Source: G963676205 sp964342525
GTDB lineage: Bacteria; Campylobacterota; Campylobacteria; Campylobacterales; Arcobacteraceae
Reading direction: 5' to 3'
NCBI GenBank assembly: GCA_964342525.1
Contig: CAYFGQ010000002.1
Location: forward strand, 62,001-126,000
DNA: 64,000 nucleotides
Part shown: positions 35,328 to 43,093 of the stretch, one piece after another
Layout of the letters: every line of letters starts with the position of its first letter
Position numbering within the stretch: the first letter of the stretch is position 1
Translations under genes and position numbers: made by a program
The notes under the pieces: model-generated
The model's database searches: none
What the model was told of the DNA's origin: nothing
What the model saw: only the letters and a program-made list of their open reading frames with translations

Positions 35328-36332
35328 ATGCTAGAAAATATTGAAATCATTGATTATAAATGTTTTAAAAATTTGGAACTTGAAAGCTTGGGGCAAATTA
35401 ATATTATAAGTGGTGATAACAATGTTGGAAAGACTGCTTTACTTGAGGCTTTATTTATTGAAAGAGATTTAAATCATGTAAAATATGGGATTGCTGAAGC
35501 AGCTGTAGATTATATATCTCTTTTAGGGAAAAACAGAAATATAAATTCTGCAAATTTTGATAGATACTTAAAAGAATTTAAATATAAAATTCATTCACAG
35601 GATGCTACCATAAATTTTTCAATAAAATATGGTCTTTATCTTTCAGACAAAGAAAAAGCTCTAGTTAAAAAGTTGAATGAAAAAACTAGAGGCTATTTTT
35701 TAATTTGTGAAATAAATGACGAACTGGATATTATATCCTTAAAAAATGCAGAATTTTACGACAATGAAGATTTTGAAAATAATTATATAAATTCTTCAAA
35801 ACCTACAAACGAAATGCTTGTAAATCTCTACTCTGAAATACAAACACAAGGGATTCAACATAATTTTTTAGAATACTTACAAATACTAGATAAAAATATA
35901 GTTTGGATAGAACCTCAACTTCTAAAAGAAGAAGCCGTGCTGAGAGTTAATTTAAAAGATCCAAATATCTCACTAATTACATCAGAACTAGGTGAAGGGA
36001 TAAATAGATATATTGAAATTCTTTGTACCCTATTATCAAACTCAGAATTTAGTGTATTTATTGATGAAATAGAAAATGGAATACATTATTCTAGACTCAA
36101 AGATATATGGAAAGCAATTATCCAAATTGTTCAAGCAGAAGATATACAACTTTTTGTAACTACACATGATAAAGAGACTATTGAAGCTCTTAAAGAAGCA
36201 AGTGATGAAACTAACTACAAAGATATTACTTCTATAAAACTCTCTAGAGACAAAGAAAATAAAATAGTTCCAACAATTCATAAATATGATAACTTCGTAT
36301 ATGGTATTGAACGTGGAGCTGATTTAAGATGA
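35328..36332 (+). CDS. OLD-like AAA ATPase (candidate defence ATPase)
   Basis: A 334-residue ATPase of the SMC/ABC-like AAA_15/AAA_21 type. The N-terminus IEIIDYKCFKNLELESLGQI is followed by Walker A GDNNVGKTALLEA (29-41). Towards the C-terminus are SELGEGINRYIEIL (signature-like), Walker B VFIDEIENGIH with D246-E247 and the switch H280 in VTTHDKETI. There is no TOPRIM domain in this protein; the next gene, overlapping by 4 bases, supplies one. Such split ATPase-TOPRIM pairs are known among OLD-family and PARIS-like anti-phage systems. The third position of codons is very AT-rich. Defence function is inferred. Confidence 0.8.
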   Translation: MLENIEIIDYKCFKNLELESLGQINIISGDNNVGKTALLEALFIERDLNHVKYGIAEAAVDYISLLGKNRNINSANFDRYLKEFKYKIHSQDATINFSIKYGLYLSDKEKALVKKLNEKTRGYFLICEINDELDIISLKNAEFYDNEDFENNYINSSKPTNEMLVNLYSEIQTQGIQHNFLEYLQILDKNIVWIEPQLLKEEAVLRVNLKDPNISLITSELGEGINRYIEILCTLLSNSEFSVFIDEIENGIHYSRLKDIWKAIIQIVQAEDIQLFVTTHDKETIEALKEASDETNYKDITSIKLSRDKENKIVPTIHKYDNFVYGIERGADLR

Positions 36333-36952
36333 AAAAATATTTATTAGTTGAAGGAATTACAGATGTAGCTTTTGTAAAATATATTTGTTTAAAAAATGGT
36401 ATTACAAATAACTTTAACGACTTTAAACAAAATAAAAATCAGTATACATTTGGCAATAAAATTATAATCAATATTGATGGGCAAGGAAATTTAGAAAAAG
36501 AATTAAACTTTTTAAAAAATGAAGAACATATGATATCTAATATATTTATAATCCAAGATGCTGATAATGATATTAAAAAATCTAAAGAACAAATTGAAGA
36601 AACTATAAATAATTCATTAATAGAAAAAAATAAAATAAAATATTTTCTAACTCCAAATGATAAAGATACAGGAAATCTAGAAACTTTACTTTTATCATCA
36701 ATAGAAAATAACCCTGTATTAGAATGTTTTGATGAATATGCAAAATGTCTAAAAGAAAATGAAGAGGTTTACCCTAAAGCTTTAGATAAAGGAAAACTTC
36801 ATGCATATACAATGTATTCACAAAAAGGTGAAAACCTATATAAACCCGTAGATTCTTTTATAAAAAAAGATATAGATACTAAACTATGGGATATAACAAA
36901 TGATAAATTCAAACCTATTATGTCATTTGTACTAGAAATATTCAAGGATTAA
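36329..36952 (+). CDS. TOPRIM-like protein (DUF3226/OLD-type) partner of the ATPase
   Basis: A 207-residue protein. The N-terminal TOPRIM Glu is E8 in YLLVEGITDVAF, and the DxD pair is D77 and D79 in IFIIQDADND, the metal-binding residues of the fold. The middle part, KIKYFLTPNDKDTGNLETLL, matches the layout of DUF3226-type proteins. It would be the nuclease or effector half of the pair. The start overlaps the ATPase stop (ATGA), so the two proteins are made together. The family name is from memory of the motif layout. Confidence 0.75.
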   Translation: MKKYLLVEGITDVAFVKYICLKNGITNNFNDFKQNKNQYTFGNKIIINIDGQGNLEKELNFLKNEEHMISNIFIIQDADNDIKKSKEQIEETINNSLIEKNKIKYFLTPNDKDTGNLETLLLSSIENNPVLECFDEYAKCLKENEEVYPKALDKGKLHAYTMYSQKGENLYKPVDSFIKKDIDTKLWDITNDKFKPIMSFVLEIFKD

Positions 36953-36958
36953 TAATAA

Positions 36959-37708
36959 ATGCAATTTTTTGGAAAATATGAAACAAAATTTGATAGTGAA
37001 TTTTTAACTGAAAGCTATTTATATTTTAATGAAGATGAAGAAGAGTTAAGTAGCGATCAGTTTGAAGAGCTTATAAAAAATAGAAAATTAAAAAAGAAAA
37101 ATATAGCTGGTACTATATTTTTATACAATCCTTTTTATTACCCAAAGGGATATGATGAAAAGAAGATGTTGAGTGAACAAGATTTTGATCTTTATGGTGA
37201 ATTTGTTGAACTAAAAGTTGAAAAAGAGTTAACTTTATTTAAACAAAAAATAAAAAACTATCCAGGTAAAATTGTAGAGATAAAATATCTATTTAATCTA
37301 AATATTGAAAATATTGATACGGATGGAAGACTTACAAATCTAAATCTTGATACAGAAAAAATAAATACAAATCAACTTACCATCTTTGATAAAGAATCAA
37401 ACTACCATGATATTAATAGTCTTGTTATCAATGGTAAATTTGTATTTTTTGCATGGGGGAATAAAATAAACTCAAAGGAGTTTATAAATATACATCTTTA
37501 TGCAAAAGGTATTTTTGAAAAAGTTATACAGATGCAAAAAAAGGTATCTTATATCTTTAGAAAATCTGTACAAGAAGAGTTTTCAATAACATACTTACAC
37601 TTTTTACATCCTACAGAGGTGGGTAAATTAAAAAATAAAATGCCTTCTTATCTTGAAGAGGTATTTTCTACTAATCCACCACAAAAAGTAGAACTAAACG
37701 ATATGTAA
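36959..37708 (+). CDS. Unknown protein, third gene of the ATPase-TOPRIM cassette
   Basis: A 249-residue soluble protein, 6 bases after the TOPRIM gene and ended by a hairpin, so it belongs to the same transcript. It is rich in Lys, Glu, Phe and Tyr (FYYPKGYDEKKMLSEQDFDL, VFFAWGNKINSKEFINIHLY). No signal peptide, membrane segment or recognisable catalytic motif was seen. It may be an accessory part of the defence-like cassette or an unrelated cargo gene. Confidence 0.6.
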   Translation: MQFFGKYETKFDSEFLTESYLYFNEDEEELSSDQFEELIKNRKLKKKNIAGTIFLYNPFYYPKGYDEKKMLSEQDFDLYGEFVELKVEKELTLFKQKIKNYPGKIVEIKYLFNLNIENIDTDGRLTNLNLDTEKINTNQLTIFDKESNYHDINSLVINGKFVFFAWGNKINSKEFINIHLYAKGIFEKVIQMQKKVSYIFRKSVQEEFSITYLHFLHPTEVGKLKNKMPSYLEEVFSTNPPQKVELNDM

Positions 37709-37713
37709 TTAAA

Positions 37714-37740
37714 AAGCATCACAAATTATTTGTGATGCTT
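37714..37740. terminator. Bidirectional terminator between the cassette and the AraC-type gene
   Basis: A perfect 12 bp stem (37714-37725 with 37729-37740, arm AAGCATCACAAA) with a 3-base loop. On the minus strand it is followed by a run of U residues; on the plus strand by AAUAUUUUA. It ends both convergent transcripts. Confidence 0.8.
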
Positions 37741-38614
37741 AATATTTTATAGACACATAAAAACTTATATCAAACTCCCCATCTTCACTTAAAAAGTGAT
37801 TTTTCCTATGTACTGCGTATGATGGTTTTGTAGTAGTCTCAAACTCACTCATTGGTAACCATTCATGATAAACCCAACGAATCAATTTAAGTACATCTCC
37901 ATATACTCCTTTTAAATCAAACTTAGCATATGTCCCCTCAGCAATATTAAATGATGGTAATCTATCATCAGCTATTTTATCCTCATCTTCTGTGGCGATA
38001 CATGCAATATATTGGCAAGAATCATGGGGTGTAATACTTGGATTGTCATGATATAATCCAATTTGTTGATAGTTTTCAAGATTATTATTTAAAACCCAAG
38101 TTTGGATCTTTTGCCAAGTTTTCTTCATACTTCTATTGTAACCTTGATGCCTAATATAATAAGCCTTTATAGCTGGTCTTGAGACAATCTCTGGCTCTAA
38201 TGTAGAAAAATCTAAATCTGAAAGCTCTGATATGTCTGCAGAAGATAAGATATTATTGGAGTACTCCTTATATCCTCCATTTTTCCAATCCTTTGGAATA
38301 AGCCCAAATCTATCTTTAAAAGCACGTATAAAAGATGAATGTGAACTATAACCACAAAGATTTCCTATCTCAGATATAGTTGCATATTTATTTGTAAGTA
38401 AAAGATTTGATGCTTTTTGTAAACGTATGGATTTTATACTTTCGTAAATATTCTTCCCAAATGCATCTTTAAAAATACGATGCATATAAAATTTACTAAT
38501 ATCCAAATCATAACAAATCTCATCAATATTGATATCTGTATCAATATGGGTATAGATATAAAACATAATATTGTTTGCTAGCTGTACCCGTTTATTCAAT
38601 GTTTCCCGTTTCAT
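37739..38614 (-). CDS. AraC-family regulator with GyrI-like effector domain
   Basis: A 291-residue regulator. The AraC double helix-turn-helix (~10-112) includes DINIDEICYDLDISKFYMHR and SEIGNLCGYSSHSSFIRAFK. Residues ~140-291 form a GyrI/SbmC-like small-molecule-binding domain (PAIKAYYIRHQGYNRSMKKT, DRLPSFNIAEGTYAKFDLKG). Related proteins control efflux or stress genes and bind organic cations; the ligand here is unknown. Its promoter faces the three tandem RNA-like repeats at 38634-39792, which makes it a candidate regulator of them or a chance neighbour. Confidence 0.88.
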   Translation of the reverse strand: MKRETLNKRVQLANNIMFYIYTHIDTDINIDEICYDLDISKFYMHRIFKDAFGKNIYESIKSIRLQKASNLLLTNKYATISEIGNLCGYSSHSSFIRAFKDRFGLIPKDWKNGGYKEYSNNILSSADISELSDLDFSTLEPEIVSRPAIKAYYIRHQGYNRSMKKTWQKIQTWVLNNNLENYQQIGLYHDNPSITPHDSCQYIACIATEDEDKIADDRLPSFNIAEGTYAKFDLKGVYGDVLKLIRWVYHEWLPMSEFETTTKPSYAVHRKNHFLSEDGEFDISFYVSIKY

Positions 38615-38633
38615 TTTGGAAGTATAGCATCAA

Positions 38634-38992
38634 AAGACTAAATTTTGAGCAAAAATAGACAACTTTTATAGAAATAATAGTAAAGACAAAAATTCTATTT
38701 TTTCCTAAAATACACTTGCAATTTTATATAGAGATATTTAAGAGAAGGTAAAAGAGTACCTTTTCTTAAGTTTTAGATATAGAATGTCCTAAAAACAAAA
38801 CCCCCTAAACCCAAACCTAAGAAAGGTTTTTTTACATATTTGTAAAATACAAATCCGTAAAAGTTATTTTCTTAAAAACTTGAAGCATCAAAGTAGATGC
38901 AAAAGCTTGGGATCTAAAGTTAAAAGTAGATCAAAAAAATCGAAGGTGAAGTTACACCCACCCCTAACCCCTTAAACTTCACCTTTCCCCTA
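38634..38992 (+). ncRNA. Candidate small RNA, tandem copy 1
   Basis: Conserved upstream block TTTTGAGCAAAAATAGACA, then AAGACA (38683-38688), 17 bp, and TAAAAT (38706-38711) as a promoter-like pair; the RNA would start near 38717. A 5' hairpin pairs 38740-38750 with 38757-38767. A GCATC/GATGC hairpin is specific to this copy. The 3' hairpin pairs 38943-38953 with 38975-38985 around a 21-base C-rich loop. It is the longest copy. No Rfam-type family is recognised. Confidence 0.55.
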
Positions 38993-39115
38993 ATTCAAGT
39001 ATTTACCTATTATTTAAAGAGATTTTTCTCTTTATAATTTACTAGCCCAATAAGAACATATAATATATACGCATCATATTTTTTATATTAAAACACTATT
39101 TTAGCGTATATCTAA

Positions 39116-39404
39116 ACTAGGACTAGGTTTTAAGCAAAAATAGACAATTTTTATAGAAATTTATGTAAAGACAAAATTCTCATTTTTTCATAAAATACAC
39201 TTGCAATTTTATATAGAGATATTTAAGAGAAAGTATCCCCATACTTTCTTTTGAGTTTAGATATAAAATGTTTAAGATCAAAACCTCAAACTAAGAGTTT
39301 ATCTCCTTAAAACTCTGGGTACAAAAATAGACACAAAAATCCAAAAACAATATAAAAACCTAAAGGTGAAGTAAAAACACCCCACCCCTAACACTTAACC
39401 TTTT
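39116..39404 (+). ncRNA. Candidate small RNA, tandem copy 2
   Basis: Promoter-like AAGACA (39168-39173), 17 bp, TAAAAT (39191-39196). The 5' hairpin arm AGAAAGTAT pairs with ATACTTTCT over CCCC; relative to copy 1 a G-C pair has become A-U. The 3' hairpin (39362-39372 with 39393-39403) has one mismatch and a 20-base loop containing CACCCCACCCC, followed by TTTTT in the right arm, the best U-tract of the three copies. Confidence 0.55.
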
Positions 39405-39492
39405 TGTAAAAACTTCAAAACTTATATAAATCCTAGATACAAAACAATTAATTTACTTTGAATTCAAATAGTTATCTTATAGTCATTTAAAA

Positions 39493-39792
39493 GTAGGACT
39501 AGATTTTGAGCAAAAATAGACAATTTTTATAGAAACTTATGTAAAGACAAAAATCTCTTTTTTTCATAAAATACACTTGCAATTTTATATAGAGATATTT
39601 AAAAGAAAGTATCCTCATGCTTTCTTTTGAGTTTAGATATAAAATGTTTAAGATCAAAACCCCAACTTAACCTAAGAATTTATCTCCTTTAAAACTTAGG
39701 GTATCCAAGAGATACAAAAATATAAATATAATATAAAAAATCAAAGGTGAAGTAAATACCCACCCCACCCCTTAACACTTCACCTTTATCCT
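39493..39792 (+). ncRNA. Candidate small RNA, tandem copy 3
   Basis: Promoter-like AAGACA (39544-39549), 17 bp, TAAAAT (39567-39572). The 5' hairpin AGAAAGTAT/ATGCTTTCT keeps pairing through a G-U. A middle stem CCTAAG/CTTAGG encloses ATTTATCTCC. The 3' hairpin is a perfect 11 bp stem (39743-39753 with 39777-39787) around a 23-base loop with CCCACCCCACCCC. Confidence 0.55.
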
Positions 39793-39925
39793 AAAACCCT
39801 CAAATAAATATTAGTATTAGTAAGTTAGAACCACTTTATTCACGTTTTCTTAGTCCAAGTTACTTATTCAGCAAAATTTTACCAATTAGAAGAGATAATA
39901 TCCCTTTTAAATTTAAGAGGATCAT

Positions 39926-40651
39926 ATGATAGATTTTATAAGAAATCATTCTGGCAAAATACTAACCGTTATAGTTGTTTCATTCTTTTCATATTTAGGA
40001 TACAACCTTTATATGGCACCAGTGAGTGGGTTTGAGAATAAATTCGTCTACCTAATGAAAGAGTATGGATACATCATCCTTTTTGCTTGGTCTATTTTAG
40101 AAGGTGAGATGGGTCTTATCATGGGTGGACTTTTATGTCATACTGGTGATATGTGGCTTCCACTTGCTATTTTTGTAGCTGGACTTGGTGGATTTGTTGG
40201 AGATCAAATCTATTTTTATATAGGAAGATACAACAAAGGATATGTACACAGAAAGTTCAAAGGGCAAAGAAGAAAGTTTGCTTTGGCACACTTATTGCTT
40301 AAGAAACATGGATGGCCTATCATCTTTGTACAAAGATATATGTATGGTATGAGAACTATCATCCCTATCTCCATCGGACTTACAAGATATAGTGCAAAAA
40401 TGTTTGCATTTATTAATCTTATAAGTGCATGGTGTTGGGCAGCTATTACGATAGTACCAGTATGGTATTTTGGTGAAGAGATATTAAAACTATTAGATTG
40501 GGCAAAACAACATTGGTATTTTGCACTACCAATCGCAGCAATATTTGGTGGTAGTATTTTATACTATTTCCATAAAGCATCACAAAAACAAGAAAGAAGA
40601 CCTATAAGGGATATTGAAAGGGAAATTCATGCAATTAGAACTGACGACTGA
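39926..40651 (+). CDS. DedA-family membrane protein
   Basis: A 241-residue inner-membrane protein. The family core is visible: ILEGEMGLIMGGLLCHTG, FVGDQIYFYIGRYNKGY, then VQRYMYGMRTIIPISIGLTR and NLISAWCWAAITIVPVWYFG. DedA proteins are thought to move undecaprenyl phosphate or other lipids across the membrane. Five or six hydrophobic segments are present. It overlaps the start of pepA by 23 bases. Confidence 0.92.
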   Translation: MIDFIRNHSGKILTVIVVSFFSYLGYNLYMAPVSGFENKFVYLMKEYGYIILFAWSILEGEMGLIMGGLLCHTGDMWLPLAIFVAGLGGFVGDQIYFYIGRYNKGYVHRKFKGQRRKFALAHLLLKKHGWPIIFVQRYMYGMRTIIPISIGLTRYSAKMFAFINLISAWCWAAITIVPVWYFGEEILKLLDWAKQHWYFALPIAAIFGGSILYYFHKASQKQERRPIRDIEREIHAIRTDD

Positions 40652-42020
40652 AAAAGTAAAAGCAGATATTGAAGTAATATTAGTAAATAAAAAAATCAAA
40701 GAGAATAAAACAATCCTAGAAAACCTAGGGTTTAAAGGGGAAGATGAACAAACTGCCCTATTAGCAGAATCAAAAAAGCTATATATTGGATGTAGTGAAT
40801 TAGATAGTGAAAGTATCAAAATAGCGTATTCAAATGCTATCAAAACACTAAGACCAACAAAATTTAAAAAGATCGCTATCAATGCAAAAGAAAATCTAAA
40901 AGAGATCGTTGAGGGTCTTATCTTAGGTGATTATTCTTTTGATGTATATAAATCAGAAAAACCAAAAGAAGTAGAAAAAGAAGTATTCCTAGTAACAGAT
41001 AAGATCAAACAAGAAGATATGTTAGATTTTGAAGAGGTAAATGCTGTATGTAATGCTGTAAATATGGCAAGAGATATTGTAAATACTCCACCTGAAGACT
41101 TTTACCCTGAAACTATGGCTAAAAAAGCTAAAGAGATAGCAAAAGAGAATAATCTTGGATGTAAAATCTATGATGAAAGATACCTTCAAAAGAACAATAT
41201 GGGTGCTATGCTAGCAGTTGCAAGAGCAAGTAGACATAAACCAAGACTTATCCACCTTTCACATAAACCAAAAAGTGCAAAGAAAAAGATCGTACTAGTA
41301 GGAAAAGGTCTTACATATGATTCAGGTGGACTAAGCTTAAAACCATCAGATTTTATGGTAGGAATGAAGATGGATAAAGCTGGTGGTGTTGCAGTACTTG
41401 CTATCATGGACGCTGTAGCTAAACTAAATCTTCCTATTGAAGTACATGGTATTGTAGGTGCCGTTGAAAATATGATAGGCGGAGATGCATATAAACCTGA
41501 TGATGTACTATATGCAAGAAATGGTAAAACTATCGAAGTGAAAAACACTGATGCGGAGGGAAGACTTGTACTTGCTGATTGTTTATGTTATGTGCAAGAG
41601 GAGATCAAAGATATTGATTGTATCATGGACTTTGCAACCCTTACAGGTGCTTGTGTAGTTGGTGTAGGAGAATACACAAATGGTATCATGGGTAATAACA
41701 CAACACTAAACAACAAAATCGTAAAATCAGCTTTAAAATCAGGTGAAGAAGCAGCAGTATTACCATTTAATAGATATCTTAAAAAACTTATTAAAAGTGA
41801 TGTGGCAGATATCTGCAATATCGCTTCAAGTAGATATGGTGGAGCTATCACAGCTGGACTTTTCTTAGAAGCATTTATTGAGAAAAAATATAAACAAAAA
41901 TGGTCACATATCGATATAGCTGGACCAGCATTTGCAAATGCTCCATGGGCATATAATGCAAAAGGTGGAACAGGTGCAGGTGTAAGAATGACAGTTGAGT
42001 TTATTAAAAGCCAAATCTAA
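40629..42020 (+). CDS. pepA: Leucyl aminopeptidase (M17 family)
   Basis: A cytoplasmic two-metal aminopeptidase, 463 residues from the ATG at 40629, which has AAGGGA six bases upstream; a TTG at 40614 is less likely. The C-terminal catalytic domain has VGKGLTYDSGGLSLKPS (metal Lys and Asp), MKMDKAGGVAVL and the hallmark NTDAEGRLVLADCL. The N-terminal domain (1-150) is the less conserved hexamer-forming part. It is probably co-transcribed with dedA and holA. Confidence 0.95.
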   Translation: MQLELTTEKVKADIEVILVNKKIKENKTILENLGFKGEDEQTALLAESKKLYIGCSELDSESIKIAYSNAIKTLRPTKFKKIAINAKENLKEIVEGLILGDYSFDVYKSEKPKEVEKEVFLVTDKIKQEDMLDFEEVNAVCNAVNMARDIVNTPPEDFYPETMAKKAKEIAKENNLGCKIYDERYLQKNNMGAMLAVARASRHKPRLIHLSHKPKSAKKKIVLVGKGLTYDSGGLSLKPSDFMVGMKMDKAGGVAVLAIMDAVAKLNLPIEVHGIVGAVENMIGGDAYKPDDVLYARNGKTIEVKNTDAEGRLVLADCLCYVQEEIKDIDCIMDFATLTGACVVGVGEYTNGIMGNNTTLNNKIVKSALKSGEEAAVLPFNRYLKKLIKSDVADICNIASSRYGGAITAGLFLEAFIEKKYKQKWSHIDIAGPAFANAPWAYNAKGGTGAGVRMTVEFIKSQI

Positions 42021-42036
42021 AAATAGACAGTAACTA

Positions 42037-43032
42037 GTGTATAAAAAAGAATTCGATAATATCGTTTTAAATCAAGGTAAAAGGTTTGATGCCTATATGT
42101 TTTATGGGCAATCAAGCTACCTTATAGAAAGCTATGCAAAGAAGATAGCAGAACTACATTCAGACTCACCAGATGAAATAGCAAAAGTTTATTTTGATGA
42201 GTTTGATCTAAATTCTGTAAGAGACACCTTACTACAATCATCCCTATTTAGCTCAAACAATATAGTTCTAGTAAAAATAGATAAAAAGCTAAATAAAAAA
42301 GACACCACTGCCCTAATAGAAGCGTGTAATACAAATCCTGATTCTGTAATCATCTTTGCATGTATGGGTGATGGGGATTTTAAAACTATGGGTGGATATT
42401 TTACAAATAAAAACAATAGTGTAAGTATCAGATTCTTTGCCCCATATGAAAATGAAGCTATCTTTATGCTAAAAGAAAAAGCACAAGAATTAAACCTAAA
42501 TATAGATCACTCAGCTCTTAGCCACTTATATTTTATGCATAATAATGATCTTTCATTTTGTATGAGTGATATGGAAAAGCTAGCTATATTAAATGAACAA
42601 ATTACATCAAAAACTGTAGATTATCACTGTTTTGGTATGGGTGCTGTATCCATTGAAGAGTTTTTAAATAAACTACTACAAGGTCAAAGTATAAAAAAAG
42701 AGCTTCATCTACTTCTAGATGAGGGGATAAATGAGATACAACTTATCAACCGTATCACAGACTTTGTATATCAGCTTATGATGATAAGATCATATATGCA
42801 AATAAATGGAAGATTTAATTCCCGTGATGTATTGGGATACTCCCTACCAAAAAATATAGAGATGCAAAGGGTACAGTTAGCCCAAAGATACAATATACAA
42901 AAATACCTTTTAATGCTTGAGTTTTTACAAGACCTAGAGCTTGATCTAAAAAGTGGAAAACTAAATGATATCAATAGCTTTACACAAGCAGTTATTAGGA
43001 AATTTAGTTTTATTAACTCATTTATCTATTAA
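42037..43032 (+). CDS. holA: DNA polymerase III delta subunit
   Basis: Clamp-loader subunit of 331 residues with a GTG start. The N-terminal ATPase-like fold (MFYGQSSYLIESYAKKIAE) lacks a functional P-loop, as usual in delta. The region LQSSLFSSNNIVLVKI corresponds to the beta-clamp-interacting stretch, and the C-terminal helical collar includes LINRITDFVYQLMMIRSY. Typical length. It follows pepA by 16 bases. Confidence 0.88.
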   Translation: MYKKEFDNIVLNQGKRFDAYMFYGQSSYLIESYAKKIAELHSDSPDEIAKVYFDEFDLNSVRDTLLQSSLFSSNNIVLVKIDKKLNKKDTTALIEACNTNPDSVIIFACMGDGDFKTMGGYFTNKNNSVSIRFFAPYENEAIFMLKEKAQELNLNIDHSALSHLYFMHNNDLSFCMSDMEKLAILNEQITSKTVDYHCFGMGAVSIEEFLNKLLQGQSIKKELHLLLDEGINEIQLINRITDFVYQLMMIRSYMQINGRFNSRDVLGYSLPKNIEMQRVQLAQRYNIQKYLLMLEFLQDLELDLKSGKLNDINSFTQAVIRKFSFINSFIY

Positions 43033-43093
43033 AATAAAGTAATCTTTTTGTCGCTTTTTAATATAATTTTGTAATTTATATAAGGAATAACCA

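Larger units (their letters stand above)
38615..39925. other. 1.3 kb region without protein genes, filled with three direct repeats
   Basis: No ORF with a credible start and ribosome site was found on either strand. Almost all of the region is accounted for by three imperfect direct repeats (38634-38992, 39116-39404, 39493-39792) separated by ~90-120 bp of AT-rich unique sequence. The last ~130 bases contain the dedA promoter area. Confidence 0.85.

Noticed and set aside
35328..36952. Calling the ATPase-TOPRIM pair PARIS (AriA/AriB)
   Set aside because: The TOPRIM protein looks more like the DUF3226 type than the DUF4435 type of AriB; without a profile search the name is not justified.
39267..39666. 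Tiny ORFs starting ATGTTTAAGATC in repeat copies 2 and 3
   Set aside because: They have 8 codons, no ribosome site and are broken in copy 1, so they are not leader peptides with a shared role.
38634..39792. CRISPR-like array
   Set aside because: The repeats are ~290-360 bp, imperfect and separated by unequal spacers; no cas gene is present.
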